DNA of 64,000 bases from Mesostigma viride (GCA_009746045.1 RPFO01000213.1:4731502-4795501), one strand, 5' to 3'. Numbered from the stretch's first letter, positions 36,150-47,347 are shown. Numbers and translations: made by a program. Notes: generated by a model not told the origin, from the letters alone.

Positions 36150-36760
36150 GTGAGAAACAGTTTTTACCCCCATTAGCGTGCGTGTTGTTTTCATCGGGTT
36201 TCGGTATTCCTTATCTCTGCTAAGCTCGTTCGACCATTAATGGGTCATTTCGCAGAGTGACCCTAACCTGAGCCAACAAGTATGCTTTTCCCTGTTGTTT
36301 TAATTTCAGAGGAAGCGGGGGGCAGACGAAAAGAAGTCAGAGGATCCCAAGAAGAGCGGGACAACAACGGAGGTGAGCGATAAGTAATCCTGTGTTTTTC
36401 GCCTTTGTTCTTTGTTCATTTGTCCTTCATTTCTGAGTTGCCGTTTCCTTCGCATGTGTGATTAATTTATGGAGGGTCATTTCGCAGAGTGACCCTTAAC
36501 TTTTTCGACGAGTATGCTTTCCTCTGTCTTGCTGCATCTAGAGGAAGAAAGGGGGAGATGAGACAGAGTCTCAGGGGAACGCCGAGGTTGGGAGTGGGGA
36601 GGAGAAATTGCGGGTGAGCTAATAATTTTTTCGCCGCTTAGTGCATGTCAGTTAGTCCTTCGTTTTGTTTGAGATTTTTTTATGAAGGGTCACTTCGCAG
36701 AGTGACCCTAAACTTTTTTTCCGATTATGCTTTTTTTTCGTTTTGTGGACCTGTGTGCAG
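36150..36760 (+). repeat. Three similar introns carrying the GGGTC hairpin
   Basis: Introns 36150-36309, 36373-36541 and 36614-36760 (147-169 bp) all start GTGAG, all contain GGGTCAyTTCGCAGAGTGACCC (36242-36263, 36474-36495, 36687-36708) and then share TAACTTTTT...CGA..TATGCTTT before the acceptor. The hairpin is the most conserved part. Confidence 0.78.
36310..36613 (+). CDS. Large unknown gene, two small Lys/Glu-rich exons
   Basis: Exon 36310-36372 (21 codons, begins RKRGADEKKSEDPKKSG) and exon 36542-36613 (24 codons, begins RKKGGDETESQGNAE) are both phase 0 and both begin AGGAAG. Intron 36373-36541 lies between them. Exons and following introns resemble one another, so the pair looks like a duplicated exon-intron cassette. 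Confidence 0.6.
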
Positions 36761-37828
36761 CCGATCCAGTTGAGGGGCTTGGAAACTTGGAAGTCATGGT
36801 TGACGACTTACGAAAAACATCTGAACGATGACGCCAAGTCGTTCTTGAGCACCTTGGTGTCGAAGGAGATCGAAGTTGCGATCGATGACGGTGTCTGGCA
36901 TGAGAGGTTCTCAGTCGGGTCTGATGAGAAGATGAACCCTTGGAGTGATCCAACACTTCGTGATCTTTTGTTCGAAGTCATGGGGCGGAGCCTTCGAGGC
37001 AAAAGGTTAAAGGGGAAAGACATTGCATCTCTTTTCGACACCTTTGAGTTGCTTGTTACCGAGTGCGGGTCAACGATACCCGACGCAGCGGATGTTACAG
37101 CTTATGTTCCTCGAAGCCTGCTCGTCTGGATCAAGCTGTCTTGTGCGACCAAACAGTACTGCAAGGACACGAGACAGCACCCATTGTCACACGAGTATTT
37201 TGACATCATCATATCTGTCTGCAGGTGGGAAATGTACCAGGTCCTAGAGCAGGGGAAGACAGGTGAGGATTGGGACACCTCCCCGTTGACGGAAATCGAT
37301 GTCAATCTGCTCTTGAAGAAAGGGTTCAAGGATGCGCAGTTCGACTGGGATGTCTTCGGCGACTTTCTGGTCTCCATGGACCACTCGGTATCTCCCGAGT
37401 TGTTCAAGGCTGGCACAAATGTCATTGAAGATTTGGATGGGGTTAGATCGCACTTCCTTTCGTCGTATTCAGTGTGGATGGCGCAGTTTAGGGTGAACCC
37501 AGACCCTATTCTTCCGAGTCGAGCTGTTGAATTATTTCTTCAGTTGTGCGAGGATGAGATCCTGCGTTTTCGTCAGAGTGGGGAGTTCGACATGGCCGGA
37601 CAGTATGAGCCCCCACGAAAGGAGGTTGTCGTATGGCTTGAGTACAAGGGGATCGACGACTGCCTGTCGTTAGTGACGGCGAATATAAACGAGAAATCAT
37701 GGAGTCAGGACATGCTATCTCACTTGTTTTTTCTTCGGACGTTTTTCGAAGACGAACTGAGCCACACAACTCCATCTGAGATGTGGCCGATCGGACAAGT
37801 GTTGCGGGAGTGGAGATTTGACATTGAG
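36761..37828 (+). CDS. Large unknown gene, 356-codon globular exon
   Basis: Phase 0 from GTGTGCAG|CCGATC to GAG|GTAATT, with no stops. The sequence is globular and helix-rich, with aromatic residues well spread: RGLETWKSWLTTYEKHL, DLLFEVMGRSLRGKR, SLLVWIKLSCATKQY, YFDIIISVCRWEMYQ, DWDVFGDFLVSMDH and SYSVWMAQFR. It is clearly a real protein domain, but I recognise no family. Composition contrasts with the low-complexity exons either side. Confidence 0.72.
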
Positions 37829-37945
37829 GTAATTATTGACATTTGTGTATATATTTTTTTAGTCCGTTTAGATCTGTATTGTGTTTTTCTTTTGTTGAAA
37901 ATTGTTACTAACGATCAACGCATTTCTTTCTCTCCTTCCCGCCAG

Positions 37946-38437
37946 GAGGGTGACATTCCACGTTTTGAGGGACAAAGTCCTTCAGCGTGGAACCCGGAGG
38001 TAAGCAAATGCCGCTAAAGGTTCGGGGTCGATTTGTGAAGATAGGATATTCAAGAAATACTTCCTGTTTTGACTGACTTTGTATATTTATCTGAACGCAC
38101 GTTTCGTCTTGCAGGATGACGATCAACCTTTCGAAGAGGTCGAAGGGATGGGGACGGAGAACGTAGAGGTAGGAAATTTGTTTCATTTTACTGTTCAAGC
38201 TTAGGGTTGGGGTCGCTCCGCAGAGCAACGTTAAAACAAAATTAATGCTCGTTTTTTTTATGTCATCGTCTGAATTATTATTATTTTTTTTTCATGCAGG
38301 AGGTGGACGAGAAGAAAGAGGAGGAGAAGGAGCAGGAGGTGGACGAGGAGGAAGAGGAGGAGGAGCACGAGGAGGAGGAGGAGGAGGAGGAAGAAAAAGA
38401 GCCCGAGCCAACTCCGAAGGGGAAGGGAAAGGCAAAG
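37946..38437 (+). CDS. Large unknown gene, three short acidic exons
   Basis: Exons 37946-37999 (EGDIPRFEGQSPSAWNPE), 38115-38168 (DDDQPFEEVEGMGTENVE) and 38300-38437 (acidic, Glu-rich, ending PTPKGKGKAK) are all exact multiples of three with GT-AG introns of 115-131 bp. The intron before the third exon holds a degraded GGTCGCTCCGCAGAGC hairpin near 38210. Confidence 0.65.
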
Positions 38438-40293
38438 GTTTGTACAATGTTTTTTAATTTTTTAACGCTGAAGGTCGCGCTGCAGAGCTAGGATGCCAGA
38501 GTTCAGATTACTCTTCTTAACACGTCCCCTGTAGAAACTCAGTCCTAAAAATAGGACTGAGTATACCATCTTTGAGATCATGTGGCGGTAAGGGTAGGGG
38601 GGTACCCCATGTGTTTGATATGCATCATAGCACTCAATATCATGCTAATGCTTGGGCATGTGCTTAAAAAATCATATGTTGACCAAATCATGTAAAATTA
38701 TACATGACTCTCAACCCTTACTCGCGATTTTGGAATTTTCTGTGGAAGCACGAGTGTGTAAAATCCAATAAAATCCATATTCACTATTAAAAATCATAGG
38801 CATGTAGATATTAGAGTTCTTGAACTGTGGCAAAAAACTGGACTCAATTTGGCCACTGGCACTGCCTGAAACATGCAAAACACTGCCAGTCCTATAAATA
38901 GGACTGGGCCTTGGTAACAAAATGCTAGCATGGGAGTGCGGTCGTACCACACACCACCGTGGCCACCAACCATGCCAATCAACTGATTTCCCTTCCAGCA
39001 TAATAGGACAACATGCTTGCATCATCATATTGCAGTTATATTATACCTTATAATGTGTGAGAGCCTATGCAAGCACGCAGGAAATGGGTTTGGATACCTA
39101 CCCACGAAAGGTTTTTTTTATGTGTTAACCACCAATGTATTGGGCAGGTTAAGCATATTTCAAGTGTCTCTAACAAGAATGGACATGGATAAAACTGTTT
39201 TGCCTTGCCATGGCATGGCCAACATACTTGCTGGCACATGATGACAGTGGTTTACCACCAAGATCTTTCACTCACCCATATAAGCTTGAAAGCACCCTTG
39301 ACGAGGCCCATGGCCACACAATTATGCAGTATGAACGTAGCAAAAGAACAACTAACATCTATGAAGGTGTTTAAACCCATACAGCGCCTAAAAACCTGCA
39401 CAACTACACCAGGGCAAGGCAAATGCCTGGCAACATCATCTAAAAAGGGGGTTTTGGAGAGGGGCAGGCAACGGTCAAGAAAGAGCATCAAGACTCGAAA
39501 CTGGCAACACCTCGCAAGCTTAAACTCATGTAAGAACATCAAGAAATGATGAGACAACGATATTCCGGCTTTACCTTGCATGGCTGGCGTTACCTTGGCC
39601 CAGGCGGTGCCCGCAAAAGTGGCACTTTGAGGCACACACACCATGACGTGACAGAGTGGTCGAAATCATCAAATCTATACTGCCACTAAGTCAATTCTAT
39701 GACAATGCATGATAAAAGGTAGAAAGATACCTATAAATCCTTCGAATTTCGCCGGAAAGCAGTTGTAGTAATCAATTCCGTCGGCCTGCCTGATCGCAGC
39801 TTTTTCCAGCAAGAACGGTGCCGACACCTAGTAAAACGCATCCCCGCGAGCTGAAAATTGACTTGTATCATCTCTAGGATATATAAAATCTATTTCCTGA
39901 GTTTGGCCAGCTATATCGTCGGAAAACGTAAACTGCATGCATGGGCGCAAGCCGCCATGGCTAGGTCGTGCATTTCCGGAACTCACGTTTCACGTGAATA
40001 AGTACCCTTACCACCTGTACTTTGACCGTCTTTTTGACCGTCCAAACAAAATCAAAAAAAATCCCAAAAATATGTCCCAGAAAGATCTTTTCACGTAGTA
40101 TTTGAATAAATTTAGAGAGAATTTTTTTGCCAAACATTCTGACTTGGGTGAATTTTCTACGAAACCCCAAATCTCAGTCCTAAATTTAGGACTGAGTTGA
40201 ACTCAGTCCTAAAAATAGGTGTGGCTACAGACGACGTGTTAATACATTTCGCTTCATGTGTATGTTGTGTGTTGTTGGTATACCTTCCAGCAG
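38438..40293 (+). mobile_element. 1.86-kb intron containing a probable fold-back insertion
   Basis: The intron runs from AAG|GTTTGT to CCAGCAG. Within it ACTCAGTCCTA-AAAA-TAGGACTGAGT (about 38537-38562) and, at the other end, CTCAGTCCTAAATTTAGGACTGAG followed by ACTCAGTCCTAAAAATAG (about 40172-40220) flank some 1.6 kb. A third hairpin, CAGTCCTATAAATAGGACTG, lies near 38888. The other introns are about 115-330 bp, so this one probably grew by insertion of an element with these ends. Family unknown, target duplication not resolved, interior without a gene. Confidence 0.5.
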
Positions 40294-40811
40294 GCTAAGA
40301 AAAAGGCGACGACGACATTCCAGGATCCCAAGAAGCTTATTGACAGAAAGAATAAGGTGAAGACTATCTGTGATATTGGCGACCTCATCCTAGGCAAGCC
40401 CCCTAAGGATGTTACGATTGGTGCCGGGGAGTTTCGCAAGTATCTCACCCAACTACGCGTTGAAGCGGCGGCCGATTTCGCAAAGCAATCTGACACCTTC
40501 AACGGTGAGCTGGCCTATGATTTCGTCAACCAAGTCAAGTCCAAGGGCACCGAAAAGTTCAAGTGGAAACCAAAGGAGTACACGGAGGCGAAGGTGGACA
40601 AGGTCATCAAGTTCATGAAGTTGGATCTCAAGAGAAGGGATCGTGAACGGGCGAAGCTGCTTGAGGGTCAGGCAAAAGCGTCCAAAAAGAAGAGGGATGC
40701 GGATAAAAAGGAGAAGGGGAAGGATAAGGGGGTGGAAATGGAGGATGACGCGGCCGGGGGGAGAAGGGCGGGAAGGGAAAGAAGGGGAAGAAGGCGGGAG
40801 AAAAGGAAGAG
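40294..40811 (+). CDS. Large unknown gene, exon with basic tail
   Basis: Begins AKKKATTTFQDPKKLIDRKN after acceptor CCAGCAG. The core has TICDIGDLILGKPPKDVTIG, RKYLTQLRVEAAADFAKQSD and KWKPKEYTEAKVDKVIKFMK, then a Lys/Arg/Asp-rich tail. A small helical domain joined to a basic tail might bind nucleic acid; this is inference. The exon length leaves 2 extra bases at its donor (GAG|GTGCGT), and the six-G run at about 40756 is a likely one-base error that would restore phase. Confidence 0.62.
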
Positions 40812-40983
40812 GTGCGTTTTTCGCGGAATTTTTGATTTAGAGGGGTAGCTCTGTGGAGTGAACCTTTTTACCTTCTCCGTGCTTTGCACCCTATTCGGTA
40901 TTTTTTGTCTGCACGCCGACTATTTGCAAACGTTAAACTATTTATTGTTTTCCTGTCTCATCTTCGTCAATGTCTTCCTCCAG

Positions 40984-41048
40984 GGTGGCGAGGGGGAGAA
41001 AGGCGGAAAAGGAAAGAAGGGGAAGAAGGCGGGAGAAAAAAGGAAGCG
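40984..41048 (+). CDS. Large unknown gene, small Gly/Lys exon, duplicated cassette
   Basis: Encodes GGEGEKGGKGKKGKKAGEK, nearly the same as the end of the preceding exon, with the same donor GTGCGTTTTT. Introns 40812-40983 and 41049-41217 are clearly homologous along their length (shared GGGTAGCTCYGTGGAGTGAM hairpin and AACTATTTATTGYTTTCYTG). The 65-base length breaks phase by one at an A run. Confidence 0.55.
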
Positions 41049-41217
41049 GTGCGTTTTTGGTGATTTAGATTCAGAGGGGTAGCTCCGTGGAGTGACCCTT
41101 TTTACCTTCTGTGTTCTTAGCACCCTACTCTGAGATTTTCCTACGCTCGCGGACTATATGCATACGTTAAACTATTTATTGCTTTCTTGTCTCATGTTCG
41201 TCAATGCCTTCGTTCAG

Positions 41218-42396
41218 GGTGCCGAGGGGGAAGGAGACGGTGACGGAAGGTTGGCCGGCAATGATGCCGTTTTTGCACTCGTCAAGGAGATGCTTAACTA
41301 CGTCGAAGCCAAGGGCAAGGCGCCGGCGTCGGAGATATTGAAGTGGCCTACCTTCTCCCCTTTTCTTGAGCTTCTAAAAGCACTTTCAAAGCTCTTCAAG
41401 GAGGGGATCCTGACGAGTAGTGGAAAGGTGGACAAGGAGCCGATCATCAAAGAGTGGAAGATGGCAACGACCGTGGACTCCGAGAAGGAGATCAGGGACA
41501 AAGCCATTCGGGACGCGAATGCTGTGCGGGAATCCCGTTGGATTCGACCGAGTGACTTCATCGATACCGGTTGCAATAGCATGCGCATTCACACCGTCAA
41601 CGGGCTGATTTTGCCTGACAACATGAGGCAGCGGTTGCTAAGCGATGAGGTGTTCAGGGAGAACGGGCGCATCTTGCTGAATGCAAAGACAAACAGTTTG
41701 CATTTTAAGGTGTGCATTCCTGTGTGGCAGTTCGCCTTTCAAGCGCTTGCGGAAACCAAGCCAAGCCTCTTCGCCAAACACATCACGTCCTCTGGCCCTT
41801 ACCGGGATTGGCTGAAAAATTAATGCCATGGCGCTAGGACTGACGCGGAGTTCGTGGGCTCGCGTTACTTTCGCCCCTTGTCCGACAAGGAGATTGAGAA
41901 GTATCTTGGAACCAAGTCCACCGCTTCTTTCCTCAAGAGAGGTGTTGAGTTCCGGACCTATGCACGAGTCGGGGAACAAGACGACGTTCTGCCCTTTGAT
42001 TTTCAACCAAGGGAGGTCTTCAGCCTAATAAGCCAGGCCTAATATGCCAGCCTAATAAGCCAGGCATTCGACCCAAGATTTCACGAGGAACATCCTGATG
42101 GCGAATATCTCGTTCTTCGATATGCGGTGGTCGACGGAAACCACTATTTCAAGGGTTTAAAGTCTTTCAAGCAATTGGAGGGGGAATGGACGCCCGCTGT
42201 GACACATGTTAAGAAACTAATGTGTGAAGGGGGGGCAGCGTCTGAGAACGCGAAGGACAGTGCCGCGGCGGCTAAACTTTTCTCATCCCTCATGGACCAA
42301 TTCCATACTGGGTACGGGGGAACGAACGTCATTCTGCTTCGGGGGGCCGACCTTCTTCCAAATTGGGACGAGTGTAAAAAGTTCCCGGAAATATCT
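41218..42396 (+). pseudogene. Large unknown gene, 393-codon exon with two in-frame stops
   Basis: One frame throughout, from CGTTCAG|GGTGCC to ATATCT|GTAAGT, with TAA at 41821-41823 and TAA at 42040-42042. The protein is globular: ILKWPTFSPFLELLKALSKL, NSMRIHTVNGLILPDNMRQR, TNSLHFKVCIPVWQFAFQ, SRYFRPLSDKEIEKYLGT, GEYLVLRYAVVDGNHYFKG and GGTNVILLRGADLLPNWDE. The second stop was made by a 27-bp in-frame tandem duplication of AGCCTAATAAGCCAG-type sequence (42022-42065). No family recognised. Two stops mark this copy as defective unless they are assembly errors. Confidence 0.65.
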
Positions 42397-42727
42397 GTAA
42401 GTGGTAGTTGTATCTATGGCAATGGTGACGCTGCAGTTCCACCACTTCGTCGTGTTATGTCGAGTAAGGGTCGCACTGTGGAGTGACCATGTCAAAAGTC
42501 TTCCTTTATCATGCATTATAAATGCGGGAAGTCGCACACAGAAACGACATTGGCAGTCAAACTCTCATCCCGACATATTTCTGGGGTGGTTTCGCAGAGT
42601 GACCCTAACTTACCGATTTCGGCGCTGAAGACCATTTTTCGCGCTCCCTGCGTTCATAACGTCACGCTGCAAGTCGACCCTTGAATTGTTCTTGTGTGTC
42701 AATTTTTCGTTCCTCTGTTCGTGACAG
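42397..42727 (+). repeat. Intron with two hairpins of the GGGTC family
   Basis: GT-AG intron between phase-0 exons, carrying GGGTCGCACTGTGGAGTGAC (42467-42487) and GGTGGTTTCGCAGAGTGACC (about 42584-42604). Confidence 0.65.
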
Positions 42728-43467
42728 GAGGTTGGGAAGAAGAAGCTGGATCGCCTATTCGAAATCTCCAAGGGCGCCAATGCCGAAGATCAGGCGGTAG
42801 CGGATCGGACGCTTGGGCAGGCGCTTCTGGATGTTTGGAATTACAACAGGCTGTACTTGCACGGCGTCGTGAAGCAGGGCAAAGGGCATTTTATTCCCGA
42901 TGGCCATTACACGAACCTGCTGGCGTACATCCTGCCGGCCACCAAACAATCAGTCGGGAGGGAAGGGAGTTTGGAGGGGAGTAAGGAGGATAAGGGGGAG
43001 TTGAGGGAGGAAGAAGGCGAGCGGAAAAAAAACAAGGCCCAACCTTCCCAAATTTCAAATTACAATCGAGTTCTGGCGAACACCTTCCTGCGCCTCACAA
43101 AGGCCAGGCCGGATGATGAGAATGACGTCACACCCGCTCCTGAGGAGACTATGACTCTCAGATGCCGGTTCGCTAACGCCGAGGGCACCAAGAAGGGGCA
43201 AAAGGTGTCCTGGACGTCTGTAAGGAACCTGGCGTCGTTTCCGATGATGGACGCTGTGTGTGAATGCATCATGAGTGGGGAGGTTGGGCCCGAAAAGCTG
43301 TCAAAGTTGGTGGAGTTGGCCAAGGACGTACTTGAGTGCGTTCGCCAATTCATCCTTATTAAGTTTCAGGAAAAGCCCGACTTGGATGGCGAATGTAAGG
43401 GGGGGGCTGATATGGAGTACAAGGCTTCTCGCTTATTTGAAGAGGTGTTCGGCTGTCGACTACTTAA
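42728..43467 (+). CDS. Large unknown gene, exon broken by PB2 (5' portion)
   Basis: Starts after GTGACAG and reads EVGKKKLDRLFEISKGANAE, LLDVWNYNRLYLHGVVKQGK, NRVLANTFLRLTKARPDDEN, MTLRCRFANAEG and LVELAKDVLECVRQFILIKF. The frame is interrupted at TTAA (43464-43467), where the 2.2-kb PB2 element starts, and hits TAG at 43472 inside that element. Deleting the element and one TTAA joins this frame without change to the part resuming at 45674. Unknown family. Confidence 0.7.
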
Positions 43468-45669
43468 CCCATAGTCCGTATTGCCATTTTTTGCAAACAA
43501 ATACCCCCTAAAATGAAAAAAATCATAACTCCCAGACCGCTACTCCAAATACCCTCAACCAAGATGCCAGGAATATCTACACTTCAAGGGCTTTCAGAAT
43601 ATGCAATAATATCTTGAGTCCCGTAAGTGGGTTGCATGATATTCTCAGTCAAAGTTGGACAAAAGACGAACATTTTCATGCATCACACCATGGAACCCCC
43701 CCCTTTTTTTCAGGGGAGGGTTGTAAACACCAATGTCAAGGTTGGATAATTTTATTAGGTAGTTCAGGCATCCCCATACCAGGGGGGGCCACTCAGAATT
43801 GAGTTTTGCACATGGCACCACGCTCATATACGTGTGTGGGTTACGCGCGCGTAGACAGCCATCTATGACATGCAACACAGCCATGCATTATAACAAGCTA
43901 CAAAAGACTGGCAAAAGTGCTTGAATGCAAACGGGTTGCCTACCTGAACTAACGGGGTGGTATACTCTAAGGAAATGCCATAAACTGAGCACTCACAGGG
44001 CTGATACCACTCTTTACAGCAGGCATGGAAGCTTGCTAAATGCTGCACCAATAAACTCGTCAACTATAATGCATGGCAGGCGTATTCCGCGGCAAACAAC
44101 ATGCAAACACGTTGCCGTACCTGGCTCATTCACGTCCCGCCCGGATTCTGCTGGCCGGGACCCTCATATCTCACACATACTAGTGCGCTACAGGCATAGG
44201 CCGCCATAGCCGCATCATGCATGCATCCGCTATGGTTACTACGTTGATATTCCGTGCAAAGATGACCTACAAACGCGTCCGCAATCCCAGCAAACCTTGC
44301 AGCAGATGTCCCGTACCAAACCTGGATGCTCGGGCTGGCGCAGACTGCTCGGCCATACAGAGAAAATCGAAATATGGTAAGCTATAACTCATATGGCACT
44401 GACGACCAAGAAGGCAGTATTTTCCTACCTGTATTTTCCCAGTCCTACCAATCTGGCCATGCCTGACCTACGAAAAACACGCACCGTCATTCTGAGCGAC
44501 ATTCTGAACCGTCTCAGGCCGCGAGACGCAAAAATTTCCTTGATAACGGCACGCTAGCAGCCATATCTAGTTGCGCGCGCGCGCGAGTGAAAATTTCCCG
44601 CCAAAGTCACGTGATACTTTCTCAATACACGTTGTAATTACCAGGCTATGGCGAATATAACACCCAAACCTATTATGCATCACCTTCGTCCCTAAGTGTC
44701 CCCGGACCCACCGGACACGTGGCATCCGCCAGAAGTGGCGCGGCGCCACTGGCGCGGCGCCGTTTTTGGCGGGGAGTCAAATCCTATATATTAATTTAGC
44801 AATGTAAGGTAATCCCGCACTATCCAGGGCATCGCAACTTCCCCGCCAATCCATAACAACCGGAATAACTAACCACCAATCCCAGCGAGCGAGCGAAGCG
44901 AGCGAGCGGCCGCTGAAAGCGGCCTGGCGCGCAGCGCACGGCGAGCGCAGCGAGCTGTGCGCTGCGCGCGGCGAGCGAGCGAAGCGAGCGAGCACCCTAC
45001 CGCGAGCGAGCGAAGCGAGCGAGCACCGTACGGCGAGCGAGCGAAGCGAGCGAGCACCGTACTGCGCACCAATCCGCGAGCGAAGCGAGCACCGTACTAT
45101 TCCAGCGGGCAGCGGGCGGCGTACTGCGCACCAATCCGCGAGCGAAGCGAGCACCGTACTATTCCAGCGGGCAGCGGGCGGCGTACTGCGCACCAATCCG
45201 CGAGCGAAGCGAGCACCGTACTATTCCAGCGGGCAGCGGGCAGCGTACTGCGCACCAATCCGCCAGCGAAGCGAGCACCGTACTTTCCAGTGGGCAGCGG
45301 GCAGCGTACTGCGCACCAATTCGCTCGCAGCGTACTAATCCAGCGGGCAGCGGGCAGCGTACAGCGGGCAGCGGGCAGCGGGCAGCGGGCAGCGGGCAGC
45401 GGGCAGCGGGCAGCGGGCAGCGGGCAGCGGGCAGCGGGCAGCGGGCAGCGGGCAGCGGGCAGCGGGCAGCGGGCAGCGGGCAGCGGGCAGCGGGAAGCGG
45501 GCAGCGGGCAGCGGGCAGCGGGCAGCGGGCAACGGGCAGCGGGCTGCGGGCTGCGGGCAGCGGGCAGCGGGGCGAAGTACTGCCAAAAAAAGGGACCCTG
45601 TTTTGGGCTGGGCGAAGCCAGCGGGTGACACTAGTGTTATGTTATAACATAACATTTACGGACTATGGG
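43468..45669. mobile_element. PB2: non-autonomous piggyBac-type element (TTAA) inserted in an exon
   Basis: TIRs CCCATAGTCCGTA (43468-43480) and TACGGACTATGGG (45657-45669), perfect over 13 bp, flanked by TTAA at 43464-43467 and 45670-45673. It is homologous to PB1 (13603-14944) at both ends, with an extra about 0.8 kb of GC-rich tandem repeats near its right side. No transposase. The host frame is continuous across the empty site, which confirms both borders. Confidence 0.9.
44884..45580. repeat. GC-rich tandem repeats inside PB2
   Basis: Three layers: GCGAGCGAGCGAAGCGAGCG blocks (44884-45060); about five 62-bp units with CACCGTACTATTCCAGCGGG and TACTGCGCACCAATCCG (45000-45350); and a (GGGCAGC)n heptamer array (about 45340-45570). 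PB1 lacks this block. Frames with AARCPLP or RAAGSGQ repeats are artefacts. Confidence 0.9.
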
Positions 45670-45673
45670 TTAA

Positions 45674-47347
45674 CCGGATGCCAAGGAACAAGGACGTCGT
45701 CGATCGATTCCTGGCATTTTGGGAGAAGGCCGTCATCATCACGCGCAATGTCGCCTACCTCTTAAAGTCCGAAGGTCTTGCCAATCACCTAAGGATTCCG
45801 AGAAAGGATCTGATGGCTGGCACCATCGATCTAGTGGATCTCCTCGACAAAACCGCTCCGAACTTCAGTATGAAGGGTTCGTACGGCCTTCTGGACAAGG
45901 ACTTGTATCTCCACTATCAAAAAAAGATGGAAGGAGGGGAAGGGAAGAAGGAGGCGGTGGTTGAGGCGAAGGAGAAAGTTGCAGGGAAAGGGGGGGAGAA
46001 GGTGGAAGAGAAAAGTGCTGAGCCGATTGAGTATAACTGGCGCAGCATTTCCTGGGATCAGATGACCGTCTGGTATTCTTCTCATAGTCTCCCTAAAGGC
46101 GGCCCTGACAGGAAGAAGGCATTTGTGAGGAGGGTGGCGGCGGAGGTGGCCGTGGGCGACGGTGAGGGCTTCCCATCCACGTTCGCGAGGCAAGACGATG
46201 GCCTGACGCCATTACCGTGCTGTAGAATCCTGAATTTGGATGGTGAGTTCGGCCGCAAGTGGACGTCCTTCAAGGACTTCTGGTGGGGTGACCATGACCT
46301 CTTTATGGTTCCTCCAAAAAAGACAACTGTCGAACGCAATTCCGGTTACCACAGGAAGCTTATCGCGCTAGAGACGCAGTTTTTCGAGGAGTTGCGTCCC
46401 ATCGTGGTCGTTTTTGGCGGAAAGAAGTCATTGGATGGCTTCGAAGACTTACTGGTTCGGATGGGGAAGATGCCTGACGTCTCGCGGACGTCATTGGCGA
46501 AGAAGAGGAAGGCTGAGGATGACGCGGAAGGAGATTCGGATGGGGACGAGGGAGGCGAGGGAGAGGGTGGAAAGGAAGGAGGGTCGACTCGCAGAGCGAC
46601 GTCTACGGGGGGAGAGAAGTCGTCACCGCAGAAGACGTCTAAGGGGGGAGAGAAGTCGTCACCGCAGAAGACGTCTAAGGGGGGAGAGAAGTCGTCACCG
46701 CAGAAGACGCGGGACAAAGGAAAGGGTGGGCAGCGGCCGTCTGTCCAGCCGCAGCTGGAGTCACACCCTTCCAAAAAGCTTCGAAAGGCAGTTGTTCAAA
46801 TCTCGGACGACGAAGATGAAGCTGAGCCTGGCGCTTCTGCCCGGCCTGTCGCTCCTTCCGCGCCTACGCGCGTTTCAAAGTATCCCAAGAAAGAGCTTCG
46901 AAGGCAGCCAGTCGAGTCATCATCATCCTCCTCCGAGGAGGAGGAGGAGGAGGGGGAGGAGGGGGAGGAGGGGGAGGAGGGGGACGAGGGGAGGAGGGGG
47001 ACGAGGGGAGGAGGGAGGAGGAGGAGGAGGAGGAGGAGGAGGAGGAGGAGGAGGAGGAGGAGGAGGAGGAGGAGGAGGAGGAGGAGGAGGAGGAGGAGGA
47101 GGAGGAGGAGGAGGAGGAGGAGGAGGAGGAGGAGGAGGGGATGAGGAGGAGGAGGGGGATGACGACGAGGAGGAGGAAGATGGAGGGAGGCGAAGGGGTG
47201 ATGGAAGGGCAAGGGGTGGAGGGGCAGGAGGGTCAACTCGCAGAGCGACGTCTGAGGGGAGGAAGAAGCCTGCCGCGCCCTCCAAGTCTTCCGGCTCGTC
47301 TCGACCCAAGACAGCTGCTACTCGAGCTCAGAAAGCAATAACAAAGG
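45674..47347 (+). CDS. Large unknown gene, 3' portion of the PB2-broken exon
   Basis: Resumes the frame with RMPRNKDVVDRFLAFWEKAV and continues VAYLLKSEGLANHLRIPRKD, SISWDQMTVWYSSHSLPKGG, NLDGEFGRKWTSFKDFWWGD and IALETQFFEELRPIVVVFGG. The second half is low complexity: STRRATS, three copies of KGGEKSSPQKTS, a Ser-Glu acidic run and a (GGA)n array (about 47020-47138), where the frame slips by one before the STRRATSEGRKKPAAPSKSS tail. It ends AAG G|GTGAGG. The tail resembles a nuclear localisation/disordered region. Unknown family. Confidence 0.65.
47020..47138. repeat. (GGA)n microsatellite in coding exon
   Basis: About 40 uninterrupted GGA triplets. Depending on frame it would code for poly-Glu, poly-Arg or poly-Gly. 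The upstream acidic context suggests Glu was ancestral, and the frame differs before and after the array. Confidence 0.9.

Noticed and set aside
44884-45655. Coding frames with ARSLRSLA or RAAGSGQ repeats
   Set aside because: Low-order GC-rich tandem repeats inside PB2, open on both strands.
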